NCBI GenBank assembly: GCA_001794435.1
Contig: MGJU01000022.1
Location: 1 to 47,124, forward strand
Length of the DNA: 47,124 bases
Direction: 5' to 3'
Source of the DNA: Candidatus Yanofskybacteria bacterium RIFCSPHIGHO2_02_FULL_43_17
Lineage (GTDB): Bacteria; Patescibacteriota; Minisyncoccia; 2-02-FULL-40-12; GWA2-44-9
The notes below the pieces were generated by a model, which worked only from the letters and a program-made list of their open reading frames with translations, made no database searches and had not been told where the DNA came from. The stretch's first letter is position 1, and each line of letters begins with the position of its first letter. The position numbers were made by a program, and so were the translations under genes. Below are positions 17,079 to 25,774 of the stretch, piece by piece.

Positions 17079-18897
17079 AGAAAATCCAGAACCACTTGCG
17101 TCTAGACTTCTTTTCTGGCTGAACAGGTCCAGGTTCTTCGACAATTTCAACCTTAATTACGAACGATTCCTCGAACTCAATGTAGTGTTCGAGAGCGGGG
17201 GCCTTCTCAACCAATATTTCAAACTGCGATCCGGATGGCAGATTACTCAGCTCACCAGCTTCCATGCTCTGCCACTTTCCAGCGCTTACGCCTGCGGATT
17301 GGGTGGCTAATCTGTCCTGTTCTTTTTTGTCTTTCAGTTTGGGAAGAGTTTGCTGAACATATAAGACATTTGCCGGAGGGCTCGTACTCTTGTTGATCCT
17401 TTCGATCAACACATCAAGCGTTAGAAGAGATTTCTGCGCTTTATCGTTCGGGTCGACAAAATGAGCCCCGCCCTGAACAAGAACAGAGATTTGCGGAAGT
17501 CCGGCAGAATCATCGAGATCTACTCTGTCGGCAAAATCATTAGGAATCTGGATTGGGATACTGATGTGTTTCAGTTCTCCCCGCACCAAGTCTTCCAGAA
17601 CAATCTGAACATGAACAGTTTCTCCGGGCAAAGCCTTGGCTTTTGAAATAAAAGCGGACTTTTTCTTCCAAACCCTGATATCGTTGCTAAATCCAAGATC
17701 GATGTGCATGGATTCAACCTGATGGGAAAAACCACTCTTGCGGATCGTCTGGAGAGCGTTATCCACTCTATTAAACAACTCCGCGAACGGCACAGAAAAC
17801 ACCTCTGCCGGCAGAACATTCTGCCAAAAAAGCTCCGGCTGATTTTCAATGGTGATTCTCGCTTGATATCTAACAGAAAGGCCTCCGAGATCTCCCACAA
17901 CCTGACCGGCCCACGCCGCCGGAAGCATTCTCAGTATCGCCGTGGTCATCGGGCTGTTATAGACAAGCCCTTCTTTCAAACTGACTTGCTGATTACCGAC
18001 GAACATATGAACATCAAGTGGAGTCAGCTTGACTTCTTGACCGACGATTCCGGCTATCTCGAAAGCTCCGTCAACGAGTATCGCTCCGTGCGCGTCCAAT
18101 TCACAACCCGGAATCTTGGTCCCGGAAACCGGCGACTGGATGGTGTCAGCTACGCTTATCTGCCAAAACGGATACTCGACTAAACCCGTGCCAAAAGCAG
18201 GGTGGCCTAAAGCGTAGATCTTCTCCCCGTCCCGCCAGGTGACCGTTCCGGAAAATCCGACGTTCATCGTACCCCTGGCAAGAAAAACGCTGATCATTGA
18301 TCCCGGCTTGATATCGCTATTCGCGAACTCCGAGCATCGCGGAAGCTGTCGGCCAGCCGGCTGGCCGTTCATTCCGGAAAAGAGAACCAAGCTCTTGATG
18401 TTGAGATTGTCTATTTTCTTAAAAACGCCGCCGCGCCGCAAAAACTCTCCCATAGCCGAATATCCGCCCAACCGCCCGCCAAGCATGTATTCGATAGGAG
18501 TCATAAGGGTATTCATGCCTCCTTCAATAAATAATCCCGGGCTTGCGCTCAAGGCCCCGGCAAGAGTCCCGCTCTTGACGCATTCTTTATATTCCTGACA
18601 GTCGACAAAAATCGGACTGCCGCTCATACCGGACATAGCCCCGATCTTTTCCAGAGGCGTTTCCATCGGCCCTCCGGAAACCTTAATCAAAACGTAATAA
18701 AAGCCGCCCGCATCGATCGGCTCGCCTAAAACAACGTCGAAGCGTTGAGGCTCGACCCCGCTGAAAACCGTGAAGCCGACAGCCTTGGTACCGGCTTGAA
18801 TTTCTGAAAGCGTCAGGATTTTCGGCACATCAGCAAAAACCGGCGAACCCGCAAAGAAGATAAATAATGCGGCTAGCACAGAGATGTGGCGCATCAC
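17077..18897 (-). CDS. Exported SpoIVB-type S55 peptidase domain protein
   Basis: This 606-residue protein has a signal peptide (1-22, ending V-F-A-D). The S55 features are I-G-A-M-S-G-M-S-G-S-P-I-F, carrying the likely nucleophile Ser near residue 93, and Y-A-L-G-H-P-A-F-G-T-G near 230, carrying the catalytic His region. S55 is the SpoIVB family of PA-like serine peptidases; here there is no sporulation context. The C-terminal half is of unknown fold and ends in K-K-S-R-R-K-W-F-W-I-F, a basic-aromatic tail. N-G-Q-P-A-G-R-Q is encoded by a palindrome (18351-18366, ggccagccggctggcc), probably an in-frame repeat insert. Confidence 0.8.
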   Translation of the reverse strand: MMRHISVLAALFIFFAGSPVFADVPKILTLSEIQAGTKAVGFTVFSGVEPQRFDVVLGEPIDAGGFYYVLIKVSGGPMETPLEKIGAMSGMSGSPIFVDCQEYKECVKSGTLAGALSASPGLFIEGGMNTLMTPIEYMLGGRLGGYSAMGEFLRRGGVFKKIDNLNIKSLVLFSGMNGQPAGRQLPRCSEFANSDIKPGSMISVFLARGTMNVGFSGTVTWRDGEKIYALGHPAFGTGLVEYPFWQISVADTIQSPVSGTKIPGCELDAHGAILVDGAFEIAGIVGQEVKLTPLDVHMFVGNQQVSLKEGLVYNSPMTTAILRMLPAAWAGQVVGDLGGLSVRYQARITIENQPELFWQNVLPAEVFSVPFAELFNRVDNALQTIRKSGFSHQVESMHIDLGFSNDIRVWKKKSAFISKAKALPGETVHVQIVLEDLVRGELKHISIPIQIPNDFADRVDLDDSAGLPQISVLVQGGAHFVDPNDKAQKSLLTLDVLIERINKSTSPPANVLYVQQTLPKLKDKKEQDRLATQSAGVSAGKWQSMEAGELSNLPSGSQFEILVEKAPALEHYIEFEESFVIKVEIVEEPGPVQPEKKSRRKWFWIF

Positions 18898-18962
18898 GAA
18901 CCCCGCAGTTAAGGAACTAATTGATCCAATATAACACTTACGGAAAATATGTCTATGAGTTT

Positions 18963-19949
18963 CTAAATCAGACCGGAGTCACGCTCTTCTTCGGGAGGAA
19001 TTATACCAAGACTTCTTAGGGAATTGTTGTATTTTTCTATCACTTTGCCCTCAAAAGAGTGGGGATGGAATTCGAGTTCATTGTCGTTGAAAACTATCCT
19101 ACCGCCCCTTTCGTGTGTAACAGGATTAGCCTTGATCCTCTTCTGCTGGTAATTCTTTAACAATCTCTCAACCCAATCCCCCAATTTGTTGTTCAAAAAC
19201 AACTCCCCAAAAGAAGCCACGAAACGAAGAAAGACATTCGGCTTTACACTCCTGTGAACAAAGTGGTTTGCCGGCTGAAAATTGTAAATATATTTATTGA
19301 GCCAGGAATTGGAAGAGTAAAATTCTTCAAAAAGCCGCCTGTCGATAAATATGGGTTTTAAGTGAATATAGGTTTGAGCGTTATACAAACTTTCGTGGCT
19401 TATCGTCATAGAAGCATCGGTAATGTGGTGATTGAAACAAAATTTATCCGGAGCAACTTTGTCGAAACGCTTCCGTCGGGCGCGAAACAGAGAGGCGGCC
19501 AGAGACAGGAATGCCCGACAGGTGTAAATTCGTCCGGATGCGGCGATTACTAAAACATCGAAGTCGCTTTCTTTGTTGGTATTGCCAAGAGCCATGGAAC
19601 CGGAAGCAAGCATTCCCCGCAAATACGGCACCGCCTGGAACCATCTTGCTGTCCTCAGGAGTTTTTTCCATTTCTGCGCAGCTATTTTTTCTCTTTCAAT
19701 CCTCAGGTCATATAACCAGTGCCGGTTAAAAATAAAATAAAATCCGTTTTTTGTTTGGACCACTCCAAGCTTGACCAACGTCTGAAGTTCTTCGTCTATC
19801 TGTTTCCAAGTTATTGGTCCCCGAGCGGGTATTTTGGAAAGGCGCGCCGGATTGACCAAGAATCTGTGTACTTCAAAAAGGGTCAAAGAAACATCAAGAA
19901 TATCATAGTAAGCAAGCGTGGCTAATACCGAGTTGCGATAATCGTTCAT
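18963..19949 (-). CDS. Nucleotidyltransferase-fold protein
   Basis: The protein has 328 residues. The first 90 look like a winged helix (W-K-Q-I-D-E-E-L-Q-T-L-V-K-L-G-V-V). Then comes the polymerase-beta-type motif G-S-M-A-L-G-N-T-N-K-E-S-D-F-D-V-L-V near residue 117, with the two Asp that bind metal. A long His/aromatic-rich C-terminal region follows. Proteins of this plan transfer nucleotides or resemble antitoxin-type MNT proteins. The target is unknown. No partner gene is evident next to it. Confidence 0.75.
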   Translation of the reverse strand: MNDYRNSVLATLAYYDILDVSLTLFEVHRFLVNPARLSKIPARGPITWKQIDEELQTLVKLGVVQTKNGFYFIFNRHWLYDLRIEREKIAAQKWKKLLRTARWFQAVPYLRGMLASGSMALGNTNKESDFDVLVIAASGRIYTCRAFLSLAASLFRARRKRFDKVAPDKFCFNHHITDASMTISHESLYNAQTYIHLKPIFIDRRLFEEFYSSNSWLNKYIYNFQPANHFVHRSVKPNVFLRFVASFGELFLNNKLGDWVERLLKNYQQKRIKANPVTHERGGRIVFNDNELEFHPHSFEGKVIEKYNNSLRSLGIIPPEEERDSGLI

Positions 19950-20003
19950 CGGGATTTACTTAAAAAGAATGGACATATTCTCACATAAAATCCGATTGAC
20001 CGC

Positions 20004-20032
20004 AAACAAAAACGGCTTCTTCTCAGCCGTTA
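20004..20032 (-). terminator. Terminator after the PQQ-propeller gene
   Basis: Stem aacggct/agccgtt with a 6-base loop, then TTTTTGTTTG on the minus strand. Confidence 0.85.
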
Positions 20033-20049
20033 AAACTAAAACCCAAACA

Positions 20050-21543
20050 TCAACGATACAAGCCAAAAGTAACGACGTCAGACCCTGCAACCACAGACAG
20101 AAACTGCTGTTCTTGCGATAAATATGTGACGGGCGAGGCGAATATCGTCTTTCCGGTATTAAAGTCCCAAATCTTTTCCCCATTTTTTGCGTTCAATATG
20201 ACCATGTGCCCGGAACCTTCCCCGCTGAAAACAATACCGCCTCCCGTAGACAGAATACCCGGCGCAGCCAAATTCGAACCTCTTAGCGGATAATCCCAAA
20301 CGACATCCCCGGAAGTCGGCTCAATGGCCTTTATGTGGAGAGTGTTCGGCTCATTTGTGCATCCCTCCAAAACCATAACGTAGAACAGATTTGTAGCCGG
20401 ACTGAAAGACGGAGACATCCAATTCGTAGCGCCCCAGCGAGCCGGACACGTGTCTTTGCTCGACCAATTCAGTTTCTTGATAAACGACTTTGAGAAAATG
20501 ATTTTCCCGCTTACCCGATCAATTAAATAAAACAGTCCATTGCGGTGAGCCAGCAAAATGACTTTCTTGTTGATACCGTCCATAACCACATCCGTCAAAA
20601 CCAGCGGCTCGTTGGCATCCCAATCAAAGGGCATGCTGTCCGCCAGCTTTGTTTTCCAGATTACTTTGCCATTGTTTGGATTGAGGGCAACGATGCTGTT
20701 GTCGTAAATGTTATTCAGGCCTGATGAATTTCCGAGGCCTTCTTCCAAAACCCCGACCGGCCAATACAAAACATCGGAAAACGGATCGTAACTGCCGACC
20801 ATCCAAGTTGGAGCTCCCCGGAATTTTACGCCTTCCGGAATTGTCCAGAAACGCCACAATTCATTACCGTTAACAACTGAGAGGGCCGTAACAAAACCGC
20901 GTGAGCCGCTATTCTTGTTGGAGACGCCCAGAATGACTTTATCGCCAACCACGACAGGAGCAGTCGTCGAAAAATAGCTGTCACTTGGTTTGGCAAATTG
21001 TCTTGACCAGATCACGTTGCCGGAGATTCTATCAAGAGCCACGAGACGGCAGTCGCCTGTAGAAAAAAACAGTCGATCTCCGGATATTGCCACTCCCCTG
21101 TTAATGTTGCTGGTGTTCTCGTCGCGCGCCCGCCACACCCAAAGCCAAGTGCCGGTGGCCGCATCCAGAGCATGGACTTCGTCTGAACCAGTAATATACA
21201 TTGTGCCCTTATAGACGACGGGAGAAGAACGAAGAACAAATCCTCCTTTTCCGATTTGATAGATCCATTTGGGAACTAACTTGTAAATATTGCTTGGTCT
21301 TATTTGATTTAGTGGGCTAAAACGATTAGCCCCATAATCTCCGTGGTATAATAGCCATTCTCCGTTGTTCGGGCTATCTAGGAGATCTTGAGCAGTCACT
21401 CTTCCCAGAGTTACTTCTATGCCTCTGGCAAACCAGTTTTTGTAGCTTTTTGGCTTTAGACCGCTATCTTGAAAATAAGCCTCTTTAAAAGACGGCGAAA
21501 GGGCTAAAAGAATAATTACAGACGCCATAATCCGCATTATCAT
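20050..21543 (-). CDS. Exported PQQ-dehydrogenase-like beta-propeller protein
   Basis: This 497-residue protein has a hydrophobic N-terminal signal and then G-A-N-R-F-S-P-L-N-Q-I, the entry motif of quinoprotein alcohol dehydrogenases. Propeller blades follow with tryptophan-docking repeats (A-L-D-A-A-T-G-T-W-L-W, A-L-N-P-N-N-G-K-V-I-W, I-E-P-T-S-G-D-V-V-W-D). F-D-W-D-A-N-E-P-L-V-L sits where the active-site Asp region lies in that family. The vicinal Cys pair and a cytochrome c domain typical of many PQQ enzymes are not seen. It may be a true PQQ enzyme using scavenged cofactor or a non-catalytic propeller. It lies beside a Met/His-rich exported protein. Confidence 0.75.
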   Translation of the reverse strand: MIMRIMASVIILLALSPSFKEAYFQDSGLKPKSYKNWFARGIEVTLGRVTAQDLLDSPNNGEWLLYHGDYGANRFSPLNQIRPSNIYKLVPKWIYQIGKGGFVLRSSPVVYKGTMYITGSDEVHALDAATGTWLWVWRARDENTSNINRGVAISGDRLFFSTGDCRLVALDRISGNVIWSRQFAKPSDSYFSTTAPVVVGDKVILGVSNKNSGSRGFVTALSVVNGNELWRFWTIPEGVKFRGAPTWMVGSYDPFSDVLYWPVGVLEEGLGNSSGLNNIYDNSIVALNPNNGKVIWKTKLADSMPFDWDANEPLVLTDVVMDGINKKVILLAHRNGLFYLIDRVSGKIIFSKSFIKKLNWSSKDTCPARWGATNWMSPSFSPATNLFYVMVLEGCTNEPNTLHIKAIEPTSGDVVWDYPLRGSNLAAPGILSTGGGIVFSGEGSGHMVILNAKNGEKIWDFNTGKTIFASPVTYLSQEQQFLSVVAGSDVVTFGLYR

Positions 21544-21604
21544 AAGGCCTCTTTTTTAAGGTAGCTGGGACTAAATTACTCTTAATTTATATTTTTACAA
21601 GCAA

Positions 21605-21628
21605 ACAAAAACCCCGACACATCGGGGC
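21605..21628 (-). terminator. Terminator after the Met/His/Cys-rich gene
   Basis: Stem ccccga/tcgggg with a 4-base loop and TTTTTGTTTG on the minus strand. Confidence 0.85.
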
Positions 21629-21638
21629 AAGAAGACAA

Positions 21639-22148
21639 TTACGTCTTGCAAGGATCGGGACAAGAACAACGATCTTTATGGCATGCGTTTTTACAAACAT
21701 AGACGCCTTTTTCGTCCAGCGACAAGTCTTCCTGGACATTGCCGTTGACGCACTTTCTGACACATGTACACCCAACGGTGTTTGGCTTAACTCCATTTAG
21801 TTCTTTGTTGGGCGCATTCGGGTTCACGCTGGAGCACCCGTCACCAGGGCTATACCTGTGCGTAGGCGTATCGCCAGGCTGACCACCCTGGCCCCGGGGG
21901 GGACCCTGTTCCTGTTCCTGTTCCTGTTCCTGTTCCTGCCCGGCAACAGCCGCAGTCTGGGCCATCATGGCATGATGGTCGTGTTCAGACATACCGGCGG
22001 ACATACTAGGCATATCACACATCATTCCCTCATTCTGATCAGCTGGTTGCGTGTTCCCAACATAGTAAGTATAAGCAAGAGCCGAAGATACTAGGAGCAA
22101 CAGCGCAAAAGAAGCAAGTACAAATATGAATCTCCCGTTCACTTTCAT
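21639..22148 (-). CDS. Exported Met/His-rich, Cys-rich protein
   Basis: There is no recognisable family. The 169 residues fall into four parts. First is a signal peptide (1-25, ending S-A-L-A-Y). Second is a Met/His segment (about 40-65: M-M-C-D-M-P-S-M-S-A-G-M, H-D-H-H-A-M-M) of the kind that binds copper or other soft metals. Third is a Gln/Glu repeat, and fourth a tail with about ten cysteines (C-T-C-V-R-K-C, C-K-N-A-C-H-K-D-R-C-S-C-P-D-P-C) that could be disulphide-knotted or metal-binding. It lies just upstream of the PQQ-type propeller, so a metal or redox role is possible; this is inference. Confidence 0.7.
   Translation of the reverse strand: MKVNGRFIFVLASFALLLLVSSALAYTYYVGNTQPADQNEGMMCDMPSMSAGMSEHDHHAMMAQTAAVAGQEQEQEQEQEQGPPRGQGGQPGDTPTHRYSPGDGCSSVNPNAPNKELNGVKPNTVGCTCVRKCVNGNVQEDLSLDEKGVYVCKNACHKDRCSCPDPCKT
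21905..21938 (-). repeat. Hexamer tandem repeat coding (Glu-Gln)n
   Basis: Five exact cctgtt units plus a partial unit. Unit changes keep the reading frame and only alter the E-Q linker length. Confidence 0.9.
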
Positions 22149-22187
22149 TTTGTCCTCTCAAAGAACCAAGTTGGGTAATTAAATACT

Positions 22188-22205
22188 AGCCCCGCAATTG
22201 CGGGG
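22188..22205 (-). terminator. Palindromic hairpin ending the Bat-like cluster
   Basis: Perfect 18-bp dyad gccccgcaattgcggggc just past the stop of the last VWA gene. It is followed by an A/T-rich but not poly-T tract, so termination is likely but not certain. Confidence 0.5.
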
Positions 22206-22207
22206 CG

Positions 22208-23284
22208 TCAAGACCTGATGAATTTTATAGCCATTAGTGAAACAATGACAAGCGACGGGATAGCCAAAAAATCCCACCAGAAATTCTCGGCCTCACCGGT
22301 CGGCACCAGCGTCAGGGTCGGTTTCCTGTTCTCGGCCAGAGCCGAGATAAGAAAGCTTTGAACCTGGCTGGAAGAATTATTCACAACATAACTCTTGCCG
22401 CCGGTTTTTTGCTTGATAAGATCCAAAGCTTTCATGTCCAGCTTCGATTGGATCTGCCTGGGAGGTTCCAGCTGGTTGGGATTGTTTTCTTCCGGAACTC
22501 TGATGCTAATCACTCCGCCCCGGGATGTCCCTATGCCAATCGTATATGTCTTGATGTCCAGCTTGGCAAACTTTGCCAAAGGAATATTCAAAGAATCGTC
22601 GATACTTTCTCCATCGCTGAATATGAATATGACCCTTGGATAAGCGGTCCAGTTCACTGTTCCCCGAAATCTCCCTTGCAAAAAAAGTTTATCCTGCATT
22701 TCAAGAGCCTTTGGAATGTGGTTTAGCAAACCGGCAAAGTAAGTATAGAGCTGGGATCTGTCATAATATATACGATCCTTCGGATGCTCTATCTCCATAA
22801 GCTTGTCAAGGAATTCATCTCTGTCATCAGACAAGGGCATCCGCCAGTTTGATTTTTCACTGAAAGCAAAAAGGGTCAGGCGGTCTCCGTCCTTTACGGC
22901 AGGAGAGCTAATAAGCGTTTTAATCTCTCTCATCATAACCTCGTGGCGGGATTGGCCGACGTCTCTGACGGCCATGGATACCGACTTATCTACGGCAATT
23001 ATGATATCCAAATTGTCCTTGGACTGGAGCATCTTAAACGTGTCGATCTTAGGACCAGCCAAAGCAACGATCATCAGCCCAGCCAGAGCTAAACTCAAGA
23101 GCCACACCCAATCAGGTCCGATTATCCTTTGTCTGGAATCGCGGGCATGTTTGGGACGCAACAAACGCTTAAGAACCAATACTAGCAGTATCCCGACGCC
23201 GGTCACCAGCCACAATGCCGTGAAATCGAAGTATTGTTCGCGGGCAAATGTAATTTTGTCTAACCAGATCAGCCAGTTGGACAT
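22208..23284 (-). CDS. VWA-domain membrane protein, BatA/BatB type
   Basis: The protein has 358 residues, with two N-terminal membrane segments (about 20-38 and 60-78), a von Willebrand A domain and a C-terminal membrane helix. The metal-ion site is intact: A-V-D-K-S-V-S-M (DxSxS), a mid-domain Thr region, and I-F-S-D-G-E-S. This is the BatA/BatB layout of Bacteroides aerotolerance operons, thought to present a VWA domain outside the membrane for protein-protein contacts. It starts one base after the previous gene and belongs to the same transcript. Confidence 0.85.
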   Translation of the reverse strand: MSNWLIWLDKITFAREQYFDFTALWLVTGVGILLVLVLKRLLRPKHARDSRQRIIGPDWVWLLSLALAGLMIVALAGPKIDTFKMLQSKDNLDIIIAVDKSVSMAVRDVGQSRHEVMMREIKTLISSPAVKDGDRLTLFAFSEKSNWRMPLSDDRDEFLDKLMEIEHPKDRIYYDRSQLYTYFAGLLNHIPKALEMQDKLFLQGRFRGTVNWTAYPRVIFIFSDGESIDDSLNIPLAKFAKLDIKTYTIGIGTSRGGVISIRVPEENNPNQLEPPRQIQSKLDMKALDLIKQKTGGKSYVVNNSSSQVQSFLISALAENRKPTLTLVPTGEAENFWWDFLAIPSLVIVSLMAIKFIRS

Positions 23285-23285
23285 A

Positions 23286-24047
23286 CTATCCTACCTTACG
23301 CGGCTTGCCTCCGGGCTGGCCGGGGCCGGGATCGTTGGTATCGATGTCTTTGCTTTTTTTTCCTTCTCCCTTATCATCGTCTCCCCGGGGACCGGGGTTT
23401 CGAAATCCGCCTCCGGGCACTCCTACCCGAACCTTGATCTTTCCCGGCTTGGGCATCAAAGCTTTGGCCCTAGTTTCCGAATTGGAAAGCAGGTCGTAGT
23501 TCCAGCTTGAAGGAGCATGGGACGGATTTGCCTTCAAAGCGGCTTCAAAGTCATCCCGAGCAAAAGTCGCCGCCATATCATCAGCCAATTTAAACTGCTT
23601 CTCTTTCTCGGCCTTTTGAACGTCGGAATTCTCCGGCAATGTCAGAGCATTGGCAAATATCGCCTGGGCTTGGCGCCATCTGGCGTTGCCTCTCAAAAAA
23701 GAAGCACAGAATCCATCTTTATCCTGAAGTTCCTCGTCTATTGTTTTTTTGTAATTCTTGGTCAGATTATGATACGCCGCGCGCTGGCAAGCCGGGTCTT
23801 CGAAAATATAATTCTCGGCCACCCACGACAGCCACACCTTATCGAGCTTTTGGTTTTGCTCGTGAAAATACTGGAGATCTTTCAATCCGTCCCTTGCAGC
23901 CGATTCGTCCTGACGGACAATGTGGCCGCTATAGGCATCCAAATGATCGAAATAATTCCCAACCCGGTAAATGACCAGGCCAAAGCCAGAAAACAGGGCC
24001 GCCAGCAAAACAGCCAGCAAAAGACGTCCGAGAGTAAAGCGTTTCAT
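23286..24047 (-). CDS. Membrane-anchored helical protein, BatC-like position
   Basis: The 253 residues comprise one N-terminal membrane helix (about 8-27) and a helical domain with TPR-like features (F-L-R-G-N-A-R-W-R-Q-A-Q-A-I-F, F-E-A-A-L-K-A-N-P-S-H-A). The final 55-residue tail is rich in Pro, Gly, Lys and Asp and probably disordered. No family is certain. Position between two VWA genes matches BatC, a TPR protein in Bat operons. A clear promoter precedes it (24081-24109). Confidence 0.6.
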   Translation of the reverse strand: MKRFTLGRLLLAVLLAALFSGFGLVIYRVGNYFDHLDAYSGHIVRQDESAARDGLKDLQYFHEQNQKLDKVWLSWVAENYIFEDPACQRAAYHNLTKNYKKTIDEELQDKDGFCASFLRGNARWRQAQAIFANALTLPENSDVQKAEKEKQFKLADDMAATFARDDFEAALKANPSHAPSSWNYDLLSNSETRAKALMPKPGKIKVRVGVPGGGFRNPGPRGDDDKGEGKKSKDIDTNDPGPGQPGGKPRKVG

Positions 24048-24080
24048 CTTCTTATTCCGCTTGTTAAAAAACTTGACGTT

Positions 24081-24109
24081 ATTTTACGTAAAATTAAAAA
24101 CATTGTCCA
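24081..24109 (-). promoter_or_regulatory. Sigma-70 promoter for the BatC-like/VWA pair
   Basis: TGGACA (24104-24109), a 17-base spacer, then TAAAAT (24081-24086) on the minus strand. Confidence 0.7.
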
Positions 24110-24545
24110 GTTTGTGTATAGACCGCCTCTATCGCCCCCATCGCAATCTCTCTTCTATCACAACTCCGCAATGCAAACAAAATGAGGTCTCATATCATAA
24201 ATATGCGAGAGCGCTCCGCTAGTTCGCATATTTACTCATTCGTCCCCTATTTTGATTACTCCATTGCTGCATAGAGTGATATCAGAGAGATTGGCGACTG
24301 GGGGCTCTGTGTTTAATAGCGAAAGCCCCATCCCCATTTGCAGACCGTTTGCCTCCGAGGAGAACACAATGCTCAAATTAGTTGATAATTTGCTTATTCA
24401 ATAGATCTTAGCCGGAAAACCCCGCCTAGGCGGGGGCAAACGGATGCTAAGATTTATTAAGCAAATTGAGGCCTAATTTGAGCATTTGTCCGAAGGAGAC
24501 CGAAGGCGCAGGCAACAGGTCAAAAATGGGATGGGCGAAGCGATT
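24110..24545. repeat. Gene-free region with nested inverted repeats
   Basis: No gene is seen over about 440 bases. It holds a 10-bp-arm hairpin (24199-24208 with 24224-24233) and a large nested structure at 24368-24486. The shells of the latter pair 24368-24381 with 24473-24486, 24387-24396 with 24458-24467, 24405-24412 with 24446-24453, and a 16-bp dyad (ccccgcctaggcgggg) at the centre, 24420-24435. It could be a structured RNA or a folded mobile DNA element; I do not recognise a known RNA family. Confidence 0.6.
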
Positions 24546-24570
24546 AAAAGTCCCCTTGGTGGAGGGGACT
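24546..24570 (-). terminator. Terminator after the first VWA gene
   Basis: Stem agtcccc/ggggact followed by TTTTAATCG on the minus strand. It overlaps the stop codon. Confidence 0.8.
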
Positions 24571-25774
24571 ATACGGTGCGCCACATCAGCAAGGACAAGA
24601 CCCTTGCCGCGATAGCCGCAACAGCAAACAAAAACGATATGGCCAGAGGAATGAAATATACTTCCTTCTCTTTAACATCGGTTCTCTTGACTTGCTTGAT
24701 ACTCTGAAGTTTGTCCAGCGCTTCGCTGATCCGGTCGACTGACTTTTGGTCCCGGGCAAAAAAATACTGTCCGCCATAGCGCCTTACCATCATCAAAAGC
24801 TGGTCGGGCAATTGGGCTTTTATAGAGTTCTCGCCATGCAGCAGTTTTTCAATAGTACGATCAGGATCAACGAATATAAGGTGCGGGGTTATCCTTCTCT
24901 TCCGGAGTTCCTTGAATTGCGGTTCCGGATCAACCTCGGCGGCGCCGTCGGTAATTATGACTACCGACCTCATTTGAGCATCCGGGTTCTGCTTCATCTT
25001 TTCGGTAACATTAGAAGATCCTTTCTGGTCGAAAAGGTAAATCGCTGATTCCAGTCCGAGATGCAAGTTGGTACTGCCCCCGGTCTCGCTCACCGTATAT
25101 TGGCCTTCTTTCAGAACGAACATCCCCGGCCACAGCTTCAAAGCTCCACTCGGAGCAAGAGCTATCGGAGACATTGATACGGAGAACATTAAACTTTCAA
25201 AACTCATGGTAAAACCGGACCAGATCTCCGAATTAGTCCCGAAGACGATGTAAGCCGCCCGGTCTTTTTTGTCTTTCCTTTTAAGTATCAGCTTCTCCAG
25301 TGTTTCCATGGCAAGTTCGCCCCTAGTAACATTGCTGTTTGGAAGATGAAAGCCATTAGAAGCAGAGACGTCCTTTATATAGACAACTTCCCGCGATTCG
25401 ATCAATTCTGTCGTATTGGTTACAAAAACCACCGGATCAGCCAAGGCAATCCCCAAGAAACATAAGGAGACAAGAGCCAGACACCAAGTAAAACCACGTA
25501 CGGTTTTGAAAACCACACCCGACTCGTGGCTCTTTCCGATCGCCAAACTGGTAAGATAGTGGGAACTCGTCCGCCGTCCGCCCTTTCTGGCGGAGGCGGA
25601 TCGCCACCACCGAACTACTAGGGTCGTAAAAAAGACCGCTGCGATAAAAGCGGCGGCCTTGATGACCAAGGAGCTCCTTTTATAGCTCAGCTCGCTCCAG
25701 TCAAGATTCAGCGCGTCAGTGACGGCTCCGACAATGAGAGGCCACGCTTCCATGATGTTCACCACTTTCTCCAA
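24569..25774 (-). CDS. VWA-domain membrane protein (BatA-like)
   Basis: This 401-residue protein has membrane segments near 38-58, 95-115 and at the C-terminus (about 375-395). The VWA domain between them keeps V-Y-I-K-D-V-S-A-S-N (DxSxS), S-E-T-G-G-S-T-N and V-V-I-I-T-D-G-A-A-E. S-A-S-A-R-K-G-G-R-R-T-S-S is encoded by a ccgcc/ggcgg palindromic stretch (about 25569-25605), a likely in-frame repeat insert in the cytoplasmic linker. It overlaps the BatD-like gene by 16 bases and is co-translated with it. Confidence 0.85.
   Translation of the reverse strand: MEKVVNIMEAWPLIVGAVTDALNLDWSELSYKRSSLVIKAAAFIAAVFFTTLVVRWWRSASARKGGRRTSSHYLTSLAIGKSHESGVVFKTVRGFTWCLALVSLCFLGIALADPVVFVTNTTELIESREVVYIKDVSASNGFHLPNSNVTRGELAMETLEKLILKRKDKKDRAAYIVFGTNSEIWSGFTMSFESLMFSVSMSPIALAPSGALKLWPGMFVLKEGQYTVSETGGSTNLHLGLESAIYLFDQKGSSNVTEKMKQNPDAQMRSVVIITDGAAEVDPEPQFKELRKRRITPHLIFVDPDRTIEKLLHGENSIKAQLPDQLLMMVRRYGGQYFFARDQKSVDRISEALDKLQSIKQVKRTDVKEKEVYFIPLAISFLFAVAAIAARVLSLLMWRTV

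Noticed and set aside
20050..21543. Firm call as methanol/ethanol dehydrogenase
   Set aside because: The Cys pair and cytochrome domain are missing, so only a PQQ-type propeller call is justified.
24234..24367. Riboswitch or 6S-like RNA
   Set aside because: Several short hairpins are possible but no known consensus could be matched by eye.
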